NCBI RefSeq assembly: GCF_034006445.1
Contig: NZ_JAVESS010000001.1
Location: 186,001-250,000 of the forward strand
Length of the DNA: 64,000 nucleotides
Source of the DNA: Desulfovibrio sp.
GTDB taxonomy: Bacteria; Desulfobacterota; Desulfovibrionia; Desulfovibrionales; Desulfovibrionaceae
Direction of reading: 5' to 3'
The position numbers and the translations under genes were made by a program. Of the stretch, positions 54,953-64,000 are shown piece after piece. The notes beneath the pieces were generated by a model. That model had not been told where the DNA came from. It did no database searches and saw only the letters and a list, made by a program, of their open reading frames with translations. Numbering within the stretch: position 1 is the stretch's first letter; the number at the start of each line of letters is the position of its first letter.

Positions 54953-56284
54953 ATGAATATAGCTGTAATTGCGGACGATTTTACAGGAGCCAACGCCAAC
55001 GGGGCGCTGCTCACCGCCAAGGGGTTTTCCAGCGCCACCTGCCTTGGGCTGGACAAGTGGGATCCCCAGTATTTTTCGGCTTTCACCGCGGTTTCGCTGA
55101 ACGCGGAAAGCCGCCTGCTTTCACGCCAGAAGGCGTGGGATGCCGTGTATGCGGCGGTAAAGATGTTCTGCGCCGAAAAGCCCGCGCTGGTTTCCAAGCG
55201 TGTGGATTCCACCCTGCGCGGCAATGTGGGCGCGGAAATTGAGGCCGCCATCAAGGCAATGGACGACAGTTACGGCCACGAACAGTCCCTTGCCGTGCTG
55301 GTGCCTTCGTATCCGTCCTCCGGGCGTATCTGCGTGGGCGGCTATCAGATCGTGCACGGCGTGCCGCTGGAGCGCTCGCCCATTGCACAGGATGCGGCCA
55401 CACCCGTAAAAGACACGTCCGTTCTCAGGATTTTTGCCGCGCAGAGCACCATGAAGTGCGGGTTTGTCCCCCTTGAAAAAATTCTGGGGGGCGCGGCGAT
55501 CGTGCGCCAGGCCATTGAAGAACTGCGCGGGGAAGGGTGCCGGGTTGTAGTGTGCGACGCTGTGGTTGATGAAGATATTACCACCATCGCGCAGTCTCTG
55601 GCCGATGCCCCGTATCCCCTCGTGTCGGTTGATCCCGGCCCCTTCACTGCCGAACTGGCGGCCGTGCGCGTGCAGGCCCCCCGGTCGCAGTATGAAAATC
55701 GTGTGTTTCTTGCCATTGGCAGCACCAGCGAGCTTACCCGTGTTCAGATGGAAGCCCTGCACCTGGCGCATCCCTGCCATCTGGTGCCCATGAACGTGCG
55801 CAAGATTCTGGCCGGAAAGGACGAAGCCGCCAGCGAGTGCGTGCGGGTGCTTGACGCTGTTGCCACGCCGCCTCCCGGCACCACCGTGCTTGGCGTCTGC
55901 ACTGCCGCCAGCAAGGAAGACGTTTTTTCTCTGGATGAGATGTCGCGCAAGATGAACCTCACGCACTCGGAGATTTCGCAGCGCATAAACGAAGCCATTG
56001 CCAACGTGACAGATGCGGTGCTGCGCCGCGAGAACCTGGCCATTGGCGGCCTGTACACTTCAGGCGGCGAAGTCACGGTGTCTGTTATTCGCACGCTGAA
56101 AGCGGGTGGCTTTACGGTGCGCGACCAGGTTCTGCCCCTGGCCGTGTACGGACATATTATCGGCGGCGTCCAGGCCGACCTGCCGATGATCACCAAGGGC
56201 GGCTTTGTCGGCGACAAGGGCAGTCTGGTGGAATGCGTGGAGTACCTTTTCACCAAGATTTCCACACGCAAACGCCCGGCCTAG
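54953..56284 (+). CDS. Four-carbon acid-sugar kinase (DUF1537 family)
   Basis: The 443-residue protein starts with the family's IAVIADDFTGANANG motif and has VSKRVDSTLRGNVGAEI (about residue 80) and a C-terminal GGLYTSGGEVTVSVIR (about 365). DUF1537 kinases phosphorylate threonate, erythronate and related acids with ATP; next to a PdxA2 homologue the product is a 4-phosphate. Its TAG stop lies inside the CTAGAGC end of an R2 repeat fragment. Confidence 0.9.
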   Translation: MNIAVIADDFTGANANGALLTAKGFSSATCLGLDKWDPQYFSAFTAVSLNAESRLLSRQKAWDAVYAAVKMFCAEKPALVSKRVDSTLRGNVGAEIEAAIKAMDDSYGHEQSLAVLVPSYPSSGRICVGGYQIVHGVPLERSPIAQDAATPVKDTSVLRIFAAQSTMKCGFVPLEKILGGAAIVRQAIEELRGEGCRVVVCDAVVDEDITTIAQSLADAPYPLVSVDPGPFTAELAAVRVQAPRSQYENRVFLAIGSTSELTRVQMEALHLAHPCHLVPMNVRKILAGKDEAASECVRVLDAVATPPPGTTVLGVCTAASKEDVFSLDEMSRKMNLTHSEISQRINEAIANVTDAVLRRENLAIGGLYTSGGEVTVSVIRTLKAGGFTVRDQVLPLAVYGHIIGGVQADLPMITKGGFVGDKGSLVECVEYLFTKISTRKRPA

Positions 56285-56330
56285 AGCAGTTACGCATGAA
56301 ATGGGTCAACTGCCCTGGTGTGGCGGCGTT
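56281..56330. repeat. R2 repeat, left-end fragment
   Basis: CTAGAGCAGTTACGCATGAA is followed by ATGGGTCAACTGCCCT, matching the left about 40 bp of the full R2 copies. Its first bases supply the stop codon of the kinase gene. Confidence 0.6.
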
Positions 56331-56377
56331 GCCGACGAAATCCCGTTCCTGAAATTGCAAAAATAAGGATATTCAAG

Positions 56378-57379
56378 ATGAAACCGTTGATTTGCGCCCC
56401 CATGGGCGATCCGGCTGGTGTCGGGCCGGAAATTCTGGCGGCGTCTCTGGTGGACCCCGTTGTGAACGATGTGGCCCGTGTGCTTGTGGTGGGCAATACC
56501 GAAATCATGAAGCGCGCCTCTGCCATCATGAACGTCAGCCCCGACTTCAATGAGGTGGGCGAGAATCTCGAAGGCTGGCGCGACGGCGCGGCCAACATCC
56601 TGAATCTGGACAATGTGGACCTGGCCGGATTTGAGTACGGCAAGATACAGGCGCACTGCGGCAAGGCTGCATTCGAGTATATCAAAAAGTCCGTTGAGCT
56701 GACCCTGGCAGGCAAGACCGACGCCCTGGCCACCACGCCCATCAACAAGGAATCCCTCAAGGCAGGGGGAGTGCCCTATATCGGGCATACAGAAATTCTG
56801 GGCGACCTTACGGGTACGAAAGATCCTCTCACCATGTTTCAGGTGCACAGCCTGCGCGTGTTTTTCCTCACCCGCCACCTTTCTCTCATGGACGCCTGCC
56901 GCGCCGTGAAAAAAGACCGCGTGCTCGACTACATCGCCCGCTGCTCCGAGGCCATGCGCCTGCTGGGCATTGATAATCCCAGCATCGTGGTGGCTGGCCT
57001 GAATCCCCACTGCGGCGAGCACGGCCTGTTCGGCAACGAGGAAGATGTGGAGATTGTTCCCGCCATTGAAGAAGCCAAAAAGCGTGGCTTCAACGTGCAC
57101 GGCCCCAATCCGGCGGACTCCGTTTTCCACTTTGCCCTCAATGGCGGGTGGGATGCGGTGCTCTCACTGTATCACGACCAGGGGCACATCGCCACCAAGA
57201 TGGTGGATTTCGAGCGCACCATCTCGCTTACTCTGGGTATGCCCATACTGCGCACCTCGGTTGACCACGGCACTGCCTTTGACATTGCCGGAAAGGGCAA
57301 GGCCAGCCCCGTGAGCATGGTGGAGGCCATCCGCCTTGCAGCGCTGTATGCCTATAGTTTTAAAAGGGCCAATGTCTGA
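56378..57379 (+). CDS. pdxA2: PdxA2-type 4-phospho-acid-sugar dehydrogenase
   Basis: The 333-residue protein is a PdxA homologue: [12 protein letters not shown] (about residue 8), metal ligands in [11 protein letters not shown] (about 135), [14 protein letters not shown] (about 260) and [17 protein letters not shown] (about 290). In DUF1537 gene neighbourhoods PdxA2 oxidises 4-phospho-threonate or -erythronate, which decarboxylates to dihydroxyacetone phosphate. Vitamin B6 synthesis is unlikely in this setting. ATG 56378 has AAGGAT upstream. Confidence 0.88.
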   Translation: MKPLICAPMGDPAGVGPEILAASLVDPVVNDVARVLVVGNTEIMKRASAIMNVSPDFNEVGENLEGWRDGAANILNLDNVDLAGFEYGKIQAHCGKAAFEYIKKSVELTLAGKTDALATTPINKESLKAGGVPYIGHTEILGDLTGTKDPLTMFQVHSLRVFFLTRHLSLMDACRAVKKDRVLDYIARCSEAMRLLGIDNPSIVVAGLNPHCGEHGLFGNEEDVEIVPAIEEAKKRGFNVHGPNPADSVFHFALNGGWDAVLSLYHDQGHIATKMVDFERTISLTLGMPILRTSVDHGTAFDIAGKGKASPVSMVEAIRLAALYAYSFKRANV

Positions 57380-57486
57380 GGACTGTTCCGGAAAAAGAGG
57401 CCCCTGGAGGGTTCGGGGTCTCTTCTGGAGTTTTTGAGGCCGATCACGCCGGCTTTTCACCGTAATTACCTGTCTGGAGAATGATG

Positions 57487-58848
57487 ATGGGAACTGCCCA
57501 AGCCTTTGGTATTGGCTATTCAATGACAATGCTGGCCATTGCCATTGCCATAGTCATCGTACTGTGTATATGGTTCAAGATTCACGCCTTTGTTTCCCTT
57601 ACAACCGCAAGCCTGTTCCTCGCGCTGACGCACAATATGGAACTGGCGAAAATTGTCGTGGCCTTTGAAGGCGGCCTTGGCAAAACCCTGGGTTTTCTTG
57701 CGCCCATTCTTGCCCTTGGAGCCATCCTCGGCAAGCTGATGGAAGTTTCGGGCGCTGCCGAAAGGCTGGCACGGACGCTCATTCGTATCCTTGGGCAGTC
57801 CAGGGCGCACTGGGCCATGATGATTGTCGGTTACGTCTGCGGCATCCCTGTGTTTCTGCAGGTGGGCATCATTCTTTTGACGCCCCTCATGTTCTCCATT
57901 GTCAAGGAATCCAAGCTGCCCCTCATCCAGGTGGGTATGGCGCTTGTGGTGGCCCTGACCACGGTGCACTGCATCGTGCCGCCGCATCCTGCGGCCATGG
58001 CCGTCACCGACCTGCTCAAGGCTGATGTGGGCAAGGTCATCTTCTTTGGCCTCCTTGTGGGTCTGCCCGCCGCCTGCGTTGCCGGGCCCATGTATGGCAA
58101 GTTCATTGCCAAGCGTCTGCCCGCCGTTCCCCTGACCGGCGCGTACGCTGGCACCGAACCCCGCAAGGAATCGGAATTGCCGCCCTTCGGCAGAACCCTC
58201 TTCGTGGTGCTGCTGCCCCTGCTGCTCATGATTGCCAAGACCGTCGTGGAACTGAGCATCGACAAGCAGAATCCGCCTTCCTACATGACCTATGTGAACT
58301 TCATCGGCACGCCCATGATCGCCCTGTTCATCTCGGCCATAGTGGCCTACTTTGTGTTGGGCCTTGGCCGTGGTTTCACCTGGGATCAGCTGGGACGCTT
58401 CAGTGAAGCCGGCATGGCTCCCCTGGCCTCCATCATGCTCGTCATCGGCGCGGCTGGCGCGCTTAACCAGATTATCACCGACAGCGGCGTGGGTCTTGTG
58501 CTCAAGCAGGTGCTGACCAGCATCCACATCAGCCCCCTGATTCTCGCCTGGGTTATTGCCATCACCTTGCGCTTTGCTCTGGGCAGCGCCACAGTGTCCA
58601 TGATGACTGCGGCGGGGCTTATCCTGCCTGTACTCAGCGCCAATCCCAACCTTGATCCGGCGCTCATGGCCATTGTTATTGGCGCTGGCGCCATCGGCGC
58701 TTCGCACGTGACGGACTCCGGCTTCTGGTTCGTCAAGGAATCGCTTGGCATCCCCATGGGTTCCATGTATGCGACCTATACGGCCGGTACGACCATTGCG
58801 GCCGTGCTTGGCCTTGGCGGCACGCTTTTGCTGCAATTGTTCCTTTAG
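57487..58848 (+). CDS. GntP-family gluconate/acid-sugar:H+ symporter
   Basis: The 453-residue membrane protein has about 12 segments and GntP motifs: FEGGLGKTLGFLAPILALGAILGKLMEVSGAAERLA (about 50-85), VPPHPAAMAVTDLL (about 160) and IGASHVTDSGFWFVKESLG (about 400). It probably imports the four-carbon acid used by the adjoining kinase. Of three successive ATGs I chose 57487, seven bases after GGAG. The stop TAG overlaps the start of R2 copy B. Confidence 0.9.
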   Translation: MGTAQAFGIGYSMTMLAIAIAIVIVLCIWFKIHAFVSLTTASLFLALTHNMELAKIVVAFEGGLGKTLGFLAPILALGAILGKLMEVSGAAERLARTLIRILGQSRAHWAMMIVGYVCGIPVFLQVGIILLTPLMFSIVKESKLPLIQVGMALVVALTTVHCIVPPHPAAMAVTDLLKADVGKVIFFGLLVGLPAACVAGPMYGKFIAKRLPAVPLTGAYAGTEPRKESELPPFGRTLFVVLLPLLLMIAKTVVELSIDKQNPPSYMTYVNFIGTPMIALFISAIVAYFVLGLGRGFTWDQLGRFSEAGMAPLASIMLVIGAAGALNQIITDSGVGLVLKQVLTSIHISPLILAWVIAITLRFALGSATVSMMTAAGLILPVLSANPNLDPALMAIVIGAGAIGASHVTDSGFWFVKESLGIPMGSMYATYTAGTTIAAVLGLGGTLLLQLFL

Positions 58849-58974
58849 AGCAGTTTACGAATGAAATGAGTTAAATGCTCTGCAAGGATTTTTCTGAAAA
58901 ATCCTTGCCACGAAATGCGAGCAGGCGGGCTTTTGCCTGCCGTACGCGAGCATTTCAAGTGTTAAATGCTCTAG
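58845..58974. repeat. Dispersed repeat R2, full copy B
   Basis: Starts TTAGAGCAGTTTACGAAT within the permease stop codon and ends AATGCTCTAG. It contains an AAGGATTTTT/AAAAATCCTT hairpin and a GGCGGGC/GCCTGCC-type hairpin. It separates the permease from the glycerate kinase. Confidence 0.75.
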
Positions 58975-59097
58975 TCTTTTCGGCAGTCCGGGTCGGGGAG
59001 CTTGCCTTCCTGGCCCGGAGCCGTTACCCCCATTTCTATACTGTCCTGACGTGCTGAATCCTGGCTGCACGTCAGCGTCATCCACAAGGAGCATTTC

Positions 59098-60261
59098 ATG
59101 AAAATTGTTATTGCGCCGGACTCGTACAAGGAGTGCCTGTCAGCCCTGCAGGTGGCCACGTTCATTGAGTTGGGCTTTCGAGAAGTGTTTCCGCATGCCG
59201 ATTATGTCAAGGTTCCTGTGGCCGACGGCGGCGAGGGCACGGTGGAGGCCATGGTTGAGGCCACCGGCGGCCAGCGCATCGCCGTGACGGTCAAAGGCCC
59301 GCTGGGCGAACCCGTGGAGGCTTTTTACGGACTTACGGGTGATGGCAGCACGGCTGTCATCGAAATGGCCACTGCCAGCGGCCTGGGCCTTGTGCCGCCG
59401 GAAAAACGCAACCCCCTGAAAACCACAAGCTACGGCACTGGCGAGCTTATCCGCTCCGCCCTCGACGCCGGGGCCCGTAAATTCATTCTCGGCATCGGCG
59501 GCAGCGCCACCAACGAAGGCGGAGCAGGCATGCTTCAGGCCCTTGGCGTGCGGCTGCTGGATGCCGACGGGCAGGAAATCGAACCCACCGGTCTTGGTCT
59601 TGGCAGACTGGCCCGCATCGACATGTCCACTTTTGACGAAAGGCTGAAAGACTGCGTCATTGATGTGGCTTGCGATGTGGATAATCCCCTGTGCGGCCCG
59701 CGCGGCGCGTCGGCCATCTTTGGCCCGCAAAAAGGCGCTACGCCGGAACTGGTGCAGCAGCTTGACGGCTACCTCAGAAATTTTGCCGCCATTACGCTTC
59801 GCGACCTTGGCGTGGATATGTCCGACATCTCGGGCGCTGGCGCAGCCGGCGGCATGGGCGGCGGCATGTACGCCTTTCTTGGGGGGCGTCTGCGCCCCGG
59901 AAGCGAGATTGTGACCGAGGCCGTGGGCCTGGATGCTGTGGTGCGTGACGCTGATCTTGTCATTACCGGCGAGGGCCGCATTGACGGACAAACGGCCTTT
60001 GGCAAGGCCCCTGTGGGTGTTGCCCGCGTTGCCAAGCTTCACGGCAAGCCTGTCATCGCCATCGGCGGCTCGCTGCGGCATGATGCCGATGTTGTGCATG
60101 AGCACGGCATTGACGCGGTGTTCAGCATTCTTTCCAGCCCATGCACCATTGCCGAAGCTCTGGACGCGGGGGAGAACAACCTGCGCACTGCGGCCCGCAA
60201 TATCGCCGCGAGCATTGCCATTGGAAGTCAGCTCGGCGCTGTGGCCAGTACGGGAAAATAG
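59098..60261 (+). CDS. Glycerate kinase (GarK/GlxK family)
   Basis: The 387-residue protein matches type-1 glycerate kinase: MKIVIAPDSYKECLSALQVA (1-20), VADGGEGTVEAM (about 43), IGGSATNEGGAGMLQALG (about 125), and GEGRIDGQTAFGKAPVGVA (about 290). It phosphorylates D-glycerate to 2-phosphoglycerate. Its association with the acid-sugar genes suggests glycerate arises in or beside that pathway. AAGGAG lies a few bases before the ATG. Confidence 0.93.
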   Translation: MKIVIAPDSYKECLSALQVATFIELGFREVFPHADYVKVPVADGGEGTVEAMVEATGGQRIAVTVKGPLGEPVEAFYGLTGDGSTAVIEMATASGLGLVPPEKRNPLKTTSYGTGELIRSALDAGARKFILGIGGSATNEGGAGMLQALGVRLLDADGQEIEPTGLGLGRLARIDMSTFDERLKDCVIDVACDVDNPLCGPRGASAIFGPQKGATPELVQQLDGYLRNFAAITLRDLGVDMSDISGAGAAGGMGGGMYAFLGGRLRPGSEIVTEAVGLDAVVRDADLVITGEGRIDGQTAFGKAPVGVARVAKLHGKPVIAIGGSLRHDADVVHEHGIDAVFSILSSPCTIAEALDAGENNLRTAARNIAASIAIGSQLGAVASTGK

Positions 60262-60564
60262 ATGTTCGCTGACTATCTTGAATGCTGGCGAAAACAGCCA
60301 CGCTTTAACGCGTTTTTTCTTTGCGCCATGGCTCTGGCCTGGGGCGTCTATGCGCTCATCTGGCTTACGGGCATCGCATGGGGATCGCAGGCGGCCAATA
60401 TACTGGTTTTCGCCATTGCCGCCATCTGTTTTATCTTCATCTTTGTCTTGCCGAAATATTCGTTCCGCATTGTAGCCATACACTACTTTATCATGGTTGT
60501 TACCCTGTTGCCCTCACTTGCCAACGGACAGGAACTCTTGCGCCAGAGCGGTTATTTCAGCTGA
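60262..60564 (+). CDS. Small three-segment membrane protein of unknown function
   Basis: The 100-residue hydrophobic protein has about three membrane segments (residues about 16-38, 44-64 and 68-86). Its ATG immediately follows the glycerate kinase TAG, so it is translated as part of that operon. No family is recognised; an accessory role in transport is possible but unsupported. A terminator follows. Confidence 0.65.
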   Translation: MFADYLECWRKQPRFNAFFLCAMALAWGVYALIWLTGIAWGSQAANILVFAIAAICFIFIFVLPKYSFRIVAIHYFIMVVTLLPSLANGQELLRQSGYFS

Positions 60565-60586
60565 AGGATGTCATGACAACAGTGCA

Positions 60587-60618
60587 AAAGAGCGGGGTTC
60601 GGGCCCCGCTTTTTTTTT
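60587..60618 (+). terminator. Terminator of the acid-sugar operon
   Basis: AGCGGGG/CCCCGCT stem with a six-base loop and nine T. Confidence 0.9.
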
Positions 60619-60789
60619 GTTTTTGGGCGGCGTGTTGTTTTTTATTCTAATATATGTACATATCTTTAGATAATTGAATGGTTGTGCCGAATATGCTCGC
60701 CATTGTCCCACAGTATGATATACAATGGGTGGAAAAACAGCATATGCAACAGGTTTATCAAGGATTTTATCAATGAAAGAGTACAGATA

Positions 60790-63075
60790 ATGAACAAAAC
60801 AGACGCTTCTTCATGCTCTGACATGAATATACAATCCCCAGAACATGCCTCCAGTTCCAAAGACGCTTTACCGCCTCTGTCCCGCAATTCCCTGAGCCTC
60901 TTATGTGATTCGGGCCGTATTTCGCCTTCCGCATGGTCTCGGGCTCTTGATTTTTGCGGTTTCCGGCCCGACGGCAATGCCTGGCTGACCTACTGGCGTC
61001 AGGTTTTTCTGCTTGGCGGAGTTCTTTTTTTCCTGGCAGGAATCATCTGTTTTATCGCCTGGAACTGGGATGACATGCAGCCTTTTGCGCGCATGGCGTT
61101 TGTGGGGGGGATTGTGGCCAGTGCGGGCATCGGGTCTGTGGTCGTGGGGCCGGATTCGCGCCCCGGACAGGCTCTGCTGCTGGCCTGCGGTGTGGCAATG
61201 GGGCCGATGCTGGCCGTATTCGGCCAGACCTACCAGACAGGAGCGGAACTATGGGAACTGTTCAGGGTTTGGACTGTGCTGCTGCTCGCACTTGCGCTTG
61301 TGGGCAGGCAGGCTGGCCTGTGGTTTGCCGCCTGGCTTTCGGGCAATGTGTTAATCGCCTTGTGGCTTGGGCGTAACCTTACAGCACCCTTTGACGCCTT
61401 CAGCCAGTTTTTTGCGATTCCTGAATGGCTGGTGGCCATTGCGTGCGCCATACTCCTTTGGGAATGGGCGGCACAAAGGGCTGTGCGAAAAGACGCGCAG
61501 AGCTGGTTGCGGTCGCGGTGGCTTCCCCGGCTGCTTTTTCTTGATTTGGCCGCCCGGACGTCATGTTACCTGATTGAAGGGATTTTTCATTCATACAGAT
61601 GGTCTGATGCATGGCAGTTGTGGCTGCCGCCCCAGCTTGTTCCCTTTTTTGCCGTAGCACTGGCCGGGATTGCCTGGTGGTGGTACAGAAAAAAAGAGCC
61701 CGACCTCTTTATGCTGGCGACATTGCTCGGATCAGGCACGGTTGTTCTGCTTGCTGCCCTGGCTGAGGCCGAGCTGTTTTTTGGTCTTGGGGTTGTTGGC
61801 GCATTCCTGTTTTGGGGCCTGCTTGTTACCGGCCTCACGGCCGGGCTGGCGAAGATGCTGCTGCACCTGCAAAAAGCCATGTCGGCGGAAGAAAGTGAAA
61901 AACCCGCGCGTATCATCCACTTGCCATCGTTTTTGGGGCGCGCCTGCCCCGGCGTTTCGTGGCAGATGCTGCGGGAGAATCTTCAGGCCCATGGCGAGGA
62001 TCTGCGCGACGATCCCACGCCAGACGCAAAAGAGCCGTACTCGCCCTGGTATATCAAGCTGTTGCTGGCCTTGGGCGGTTGGCTGGCGGCCGTTCTTTTT
62101 ATGTGCTTTATGGGTTTGTTGCTGTTTCAAACCCTGAATATCAGTTCACACGAAGAATTGACCATTTTCATTGTTTCTGTGCCTGTGCTGCTTTGGGGCC
62201 GGGCCATGCTGGCTGGCGACAAGCTGTTTTCACGGCATTTTGGCTTTGCGCTGGCAATCGCAGGCACGTCTGGAATCGCCATTGCGCTGTTTCTCGGCCT
62301 CGACAGTGTGATTGCTGCATGCTTTGTGCTTGCTGCGCTGCTTGCCGTCATCAGCGTTTTCATGCGTAACGTCGCGTACACATTTTTGTCGTCCATTGGC
62401 ATTGTGGGCTGCGTGGGCCAAGGCATTTCAAATTTGATCTTTACAAGCGCGAGGCAGGGTTTTGCGGACTCCGTGAGGCTTGATATCGCTCTCTTGTTGC
62501 CTCCGCTTTGGTGGGCCTTGCTGAGTCTGGGCCTTGCCTGTTTTTGCCTGCAGGAAAAACGCTGGCGCGGCACAATGCGCGGGCAAACCGCTGACGCATG
62601 GTTTTTTGGCGCATATACGGGCATGCTTGTGATTCAGATATGGAGCCTTGGTTTGTCCTATGGTCTTGGAGCTATTTTGGATCTGCCGATTTTTGGATCA
62701 GGAGGCATGGGCTTGGGGGCAGCCGCAGGCATGACGGTTCTGATCCTGTTTTTAACCAAGAAGCAGAGTTTGACCGCGCGCGTGGCGAGCATGGCCAGCA
62801 TTCCCCTGCTTTTTGCGTTTGGCTGGTATTTGCCGGGGGCGGCTTTGGCGCTTTTGGGCCTCGTTATGGCACGGCAGATGGGCAACGCAGTTATGCAGGG
62901 AGCCGTGCTGGTGTATTTTTTTGCGTACATGATCTTTTACTATTACAATCTTGCAATACCATTTTCTACCAAGTCCACCTATCTCGTCGCATCCGGGCTT
63001 GTTTTGCTGTTGCTGGCCCTGGTTTTGCGGGTCTGGCAGACAAAATCATCCATAGAGGAGGCGGGCCGTGCGTAA
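60790..63075 (+). CDS. Polytopic membrane protein with DUF2157 and DUF4401 domains
   Basis: The 761-residue protein has a polar N-terminal 50 residues, then a DUF2157-like segment (SGRISPSAWSRALDFCG..., YWRQVFLLGGVLFFLAGIICFIAWNWDDM, about 45-110). Many membrane segments follow (I estimate about 20). The second half fits DUF4401 (PWYIKLLLALGGWLAAVLFMCFMGLLLF from about 420). Both domains occur together with a GDYXXLXY protein, as here, and no function is established. Its stop overlaps the next gene by eight bases. Confidence 0.82.
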   Translation: MNKTDASSCSDMNIQSPEHASSSKDALPPLSRNSLSLLCDSGRISPSAWSRALDFCGFRPDGNAWLTYWRQVFLLGGVLFFLAGIICFIAWNWDDMQPFARMAFVGGIVASAGIGSVVVGPDSRPGQALLLACGVAMGPMLAVFGQTYQTGAELWELFRVWTVLLLALALVGRQAGLWFAAWLSGNVLIALWLGRNLTAPFDAFSQFFAIPEWLVAIACAILLWEWAAQRAVRKDAQSWLRSRWLPRLLFLDLAARTSCYLIEGIFHSYRWSDAWQLWLPPQLVPFFAVALAGIAWWWYRKKEPDLFMLATLLGSGTVVLLAALAEAELFFGLGVVGAFLFWGLLVTGLTAGLAKMLLHLQKAMSAEESEKPARIIHLPSFLGRACPGVSWQMLRENLQAHGEDLRDDPTPDAKEPYSPWYIKLLLALGGWLAAVLFMCFMGLLLFQTLNISSHEELTIFIVSVPVLLWGRAMLAGDKLFSRHFGFALAIAGTSGIAIALFLGLDSVIAACFVLAALLAVISVFMRNVAYTFLSSIGIVGCVGQGISNLIFTSARQGFADSVRLDIALLLPPLWWALLSLGLACFCLQEKRWRGTMRGQTADAWFFGAYTGMLVIQIWSLGLSYGLGAILDLPIFGSGGMGLGAAAGMTVLILFLTKKQSLTARVASMASIPLLFAFGWYLPGAALALLGLVMARQMGNAVMQGAVLVYFFAYMIFYYYNLAIPFSTKSTYLVASGLVLLLLALVLRVWQTKSSIEEAGRA

Positions 63076-63613
63076 AATCTATATCCTGCTTGTACTGGGG
63101 CTGTTTTTTGCTGGTTACGCCGTTTCTGTACAGCGCATGGAAACAGTGCTTGCTGACGGCAAAACAATCCTGCTGCCTCTTGCTCCCCGTGACCCGCGCG
63201 CCTTGCTCATGGGCGACTATATGGACCTCAGGTATACGGTGAATGATCACATCCGTGACGCGCTGCGTGAGGCGAAAACCGCATCCGGCACGGACGTTGG
63301 GGCTGAAGGGCTCGCCGTGCTGCGGGTGCGCCATGAGCCTGTAGCGCAGGCGGCGGACTTTGTCAGGCTGGACGATGGCAGGCCCTTGCAGAACGATGAA
63401 TTCTATCTGGCCTACAAGCTCCGCGGGCACAGGGTCATAACTGCGGCCACTGCATATTATTTTCAGGAAGGAACCGCGCGGCACTATGAAAGTGCCCGCT
63501 TCGGCCAGTTCAAGGTTGCCGCAAATGGAAAAACGATTCTGGTCGGGCTTTGCAACACTGGGGGAAAACTGATCCAGCCTCAGAAGAATGACGAGAAAAA
63601 AAGTCAATACTGA
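63068..63613 (+). CDS. GDYXXLXY-domain membrane-anchored protein
   Basis: The 181-residue protein has one N-terminal membrane anchor (IYILLVLGLFFAGYAVSV) and the signature GDYMDLRY (about residue 49), giving the family its name. Most of it should lie outside the cytoplasm. The start is GTG 63068, with GGAGG six bases upstream, inside the end of the DUF4401 gene, so the two are coupled and probably form one membrane unit. Confidence 0.85.
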   Translation: MRKIYILLVLGLFFAGYAVSVQRMETVLADGKTILLPLAPRDPRALLMGDYMDLRYTVNDHIRDALREAKTASGTDVGAEGLAVLRVRHEPVAQAADFVRLDDGRPLQNDEFYLAYKLRGHRVITAATAYYFQEGTARHYESARFGQFKVAANGKTILVGLCNTGGKLIQPQKNDEKKSQY

Positions 63614-64000
63614 TTGCCAAATAGTGAAAATTACCCACCATGCCTTGGCGCACATGCACATGAATTGCGCCAGATCAGATTCCCTTGAAATGTGAGCATT
63701 TCAAAGCTGCCATTCTGCCGAAAAATGCGTTTTCAACAGAACCCGCGCCATCACGGTCAGTGTCAGCGCGCAGACGGCTGTGCGATTACATCGTAAAAAT
63801 ACCCCCCCTGGCGTTTTTGCAGGGGGGGGCGTTGCGCAGTGTAATTCAATAATACCAGTATATTGACGAACTGCTTGGTGGTGCCGCATGTCGGCCTGAT
63901 TTTGAGCAGGGTGTTTGTCGCAAGGCGCGTGCCTCAAGATGTTTGGTGCGGGGGAGGGGAGGGCGTCCAATCGTGCGTTCCTGCGGTGGTGGGTTTGGTT
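63614..64000. other. Gene-free right edge of the window
   Basis: Contains a G/C hairpin (CCCCCCCTG/CAGGGGGGG, 63802-63829) followed on the minus strand by TATTTTTA. It may end a leftward gene beyond the window. A short palindrome TGAAATGTGAGCATTTCA (about 63689-63706) resembles the R2 end. No gene is supported. Confidence 0.45.

Overview
The window reads as a chromosomal segment of a Desulfovibrio-like sulfate reducer, close in style to the D. desulfuricans group. This is an inference from gene content: a selenocysteine formate dehydrogenase, a large FAD/Fe-S D-lactate dehydrogenase-type protein, a cysteine-free giant surface protein of the kind common in Desulfovibrionaceae, moderately high G+C, and several families of short dispersed palindromic repeats. 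I see no rRNA, tRNA, CRISPR array, phage or transposase gene.

Left part (1-24 kb), mostly housekeeping and energy metabolism: a gene 3' end; uvsE; groES-groEL; a Dld-II-like dehydrogenase; a formate dehydrogenase pair (fdhA read through an in-frame UGA with a recognisable SECIS hairpin, plus an SfrB/GltD-like flavoprotein); a metNIQ-type methionine ABC transporter behind an attenuator-like leader; a SWIM/SNF2 helicase; an orphan family-5 solute-binding protein; and a RelA/SpoT protein.

Middle part (24-39 kb), the accessory region of most interest. An EAL protein with a degenerate GGDEF and an HDOD protein precede a divergent acyl-carrier cluster. Leftward: ketosynthase III, a DegT aminotransferase fused to a GNAT domain, and ACP1. 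Rightward: ACP2, an SDR reductase and an acyl/aminoacyl-AMP ligase. A MITE-like element lies in the shared promoter region. The rightward arm is followed by a 1357-residue cysteine-free beta-solenoid surface protein and a second ketosynthase III. The parts list resembles those that build acylated amino sugars for flagellin glycosylation in Pseudomonas and Campylobacter, but no glycosyltransferase or nucleotide-sugar dehydratase is present, so the product is unknown.

Right-middle part (39-54 kb): a YbjN-like protein, then a trans-4-hydroxy-L-proline catabolic region: amino-acid permease, epimerase, semialdehyde dehydrogenase, three-subunit D-hydroxyproline dehydrogenase and deaminase. Three sigma-54 -24/-12 promoters can be read, each with an upstream GTAGC-N5-GCTAC palindrome, and an adjacent sigma-54 activator is the obvious candidate to bind it. 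That activator is cut by an in-frame TGA, the neighbouring MFS transporter is a multiply broken pseudogene, and an inositol-monophosphatase-like gene is a remnant. The regulon therefore looks as if it is decaying at one end.

Right part (54-64 kb): a DeoR regulator followed by a four-carbon acid-sugar kinase (DUF1537), a PdxA2-type dehydrogenase, a GntP-type permease and a glycerate kinase, consistent with threonate/erythronate use. A small membrane protein and a DUF2157/DUF4401 plus GDYXXLXY gene pair follow.
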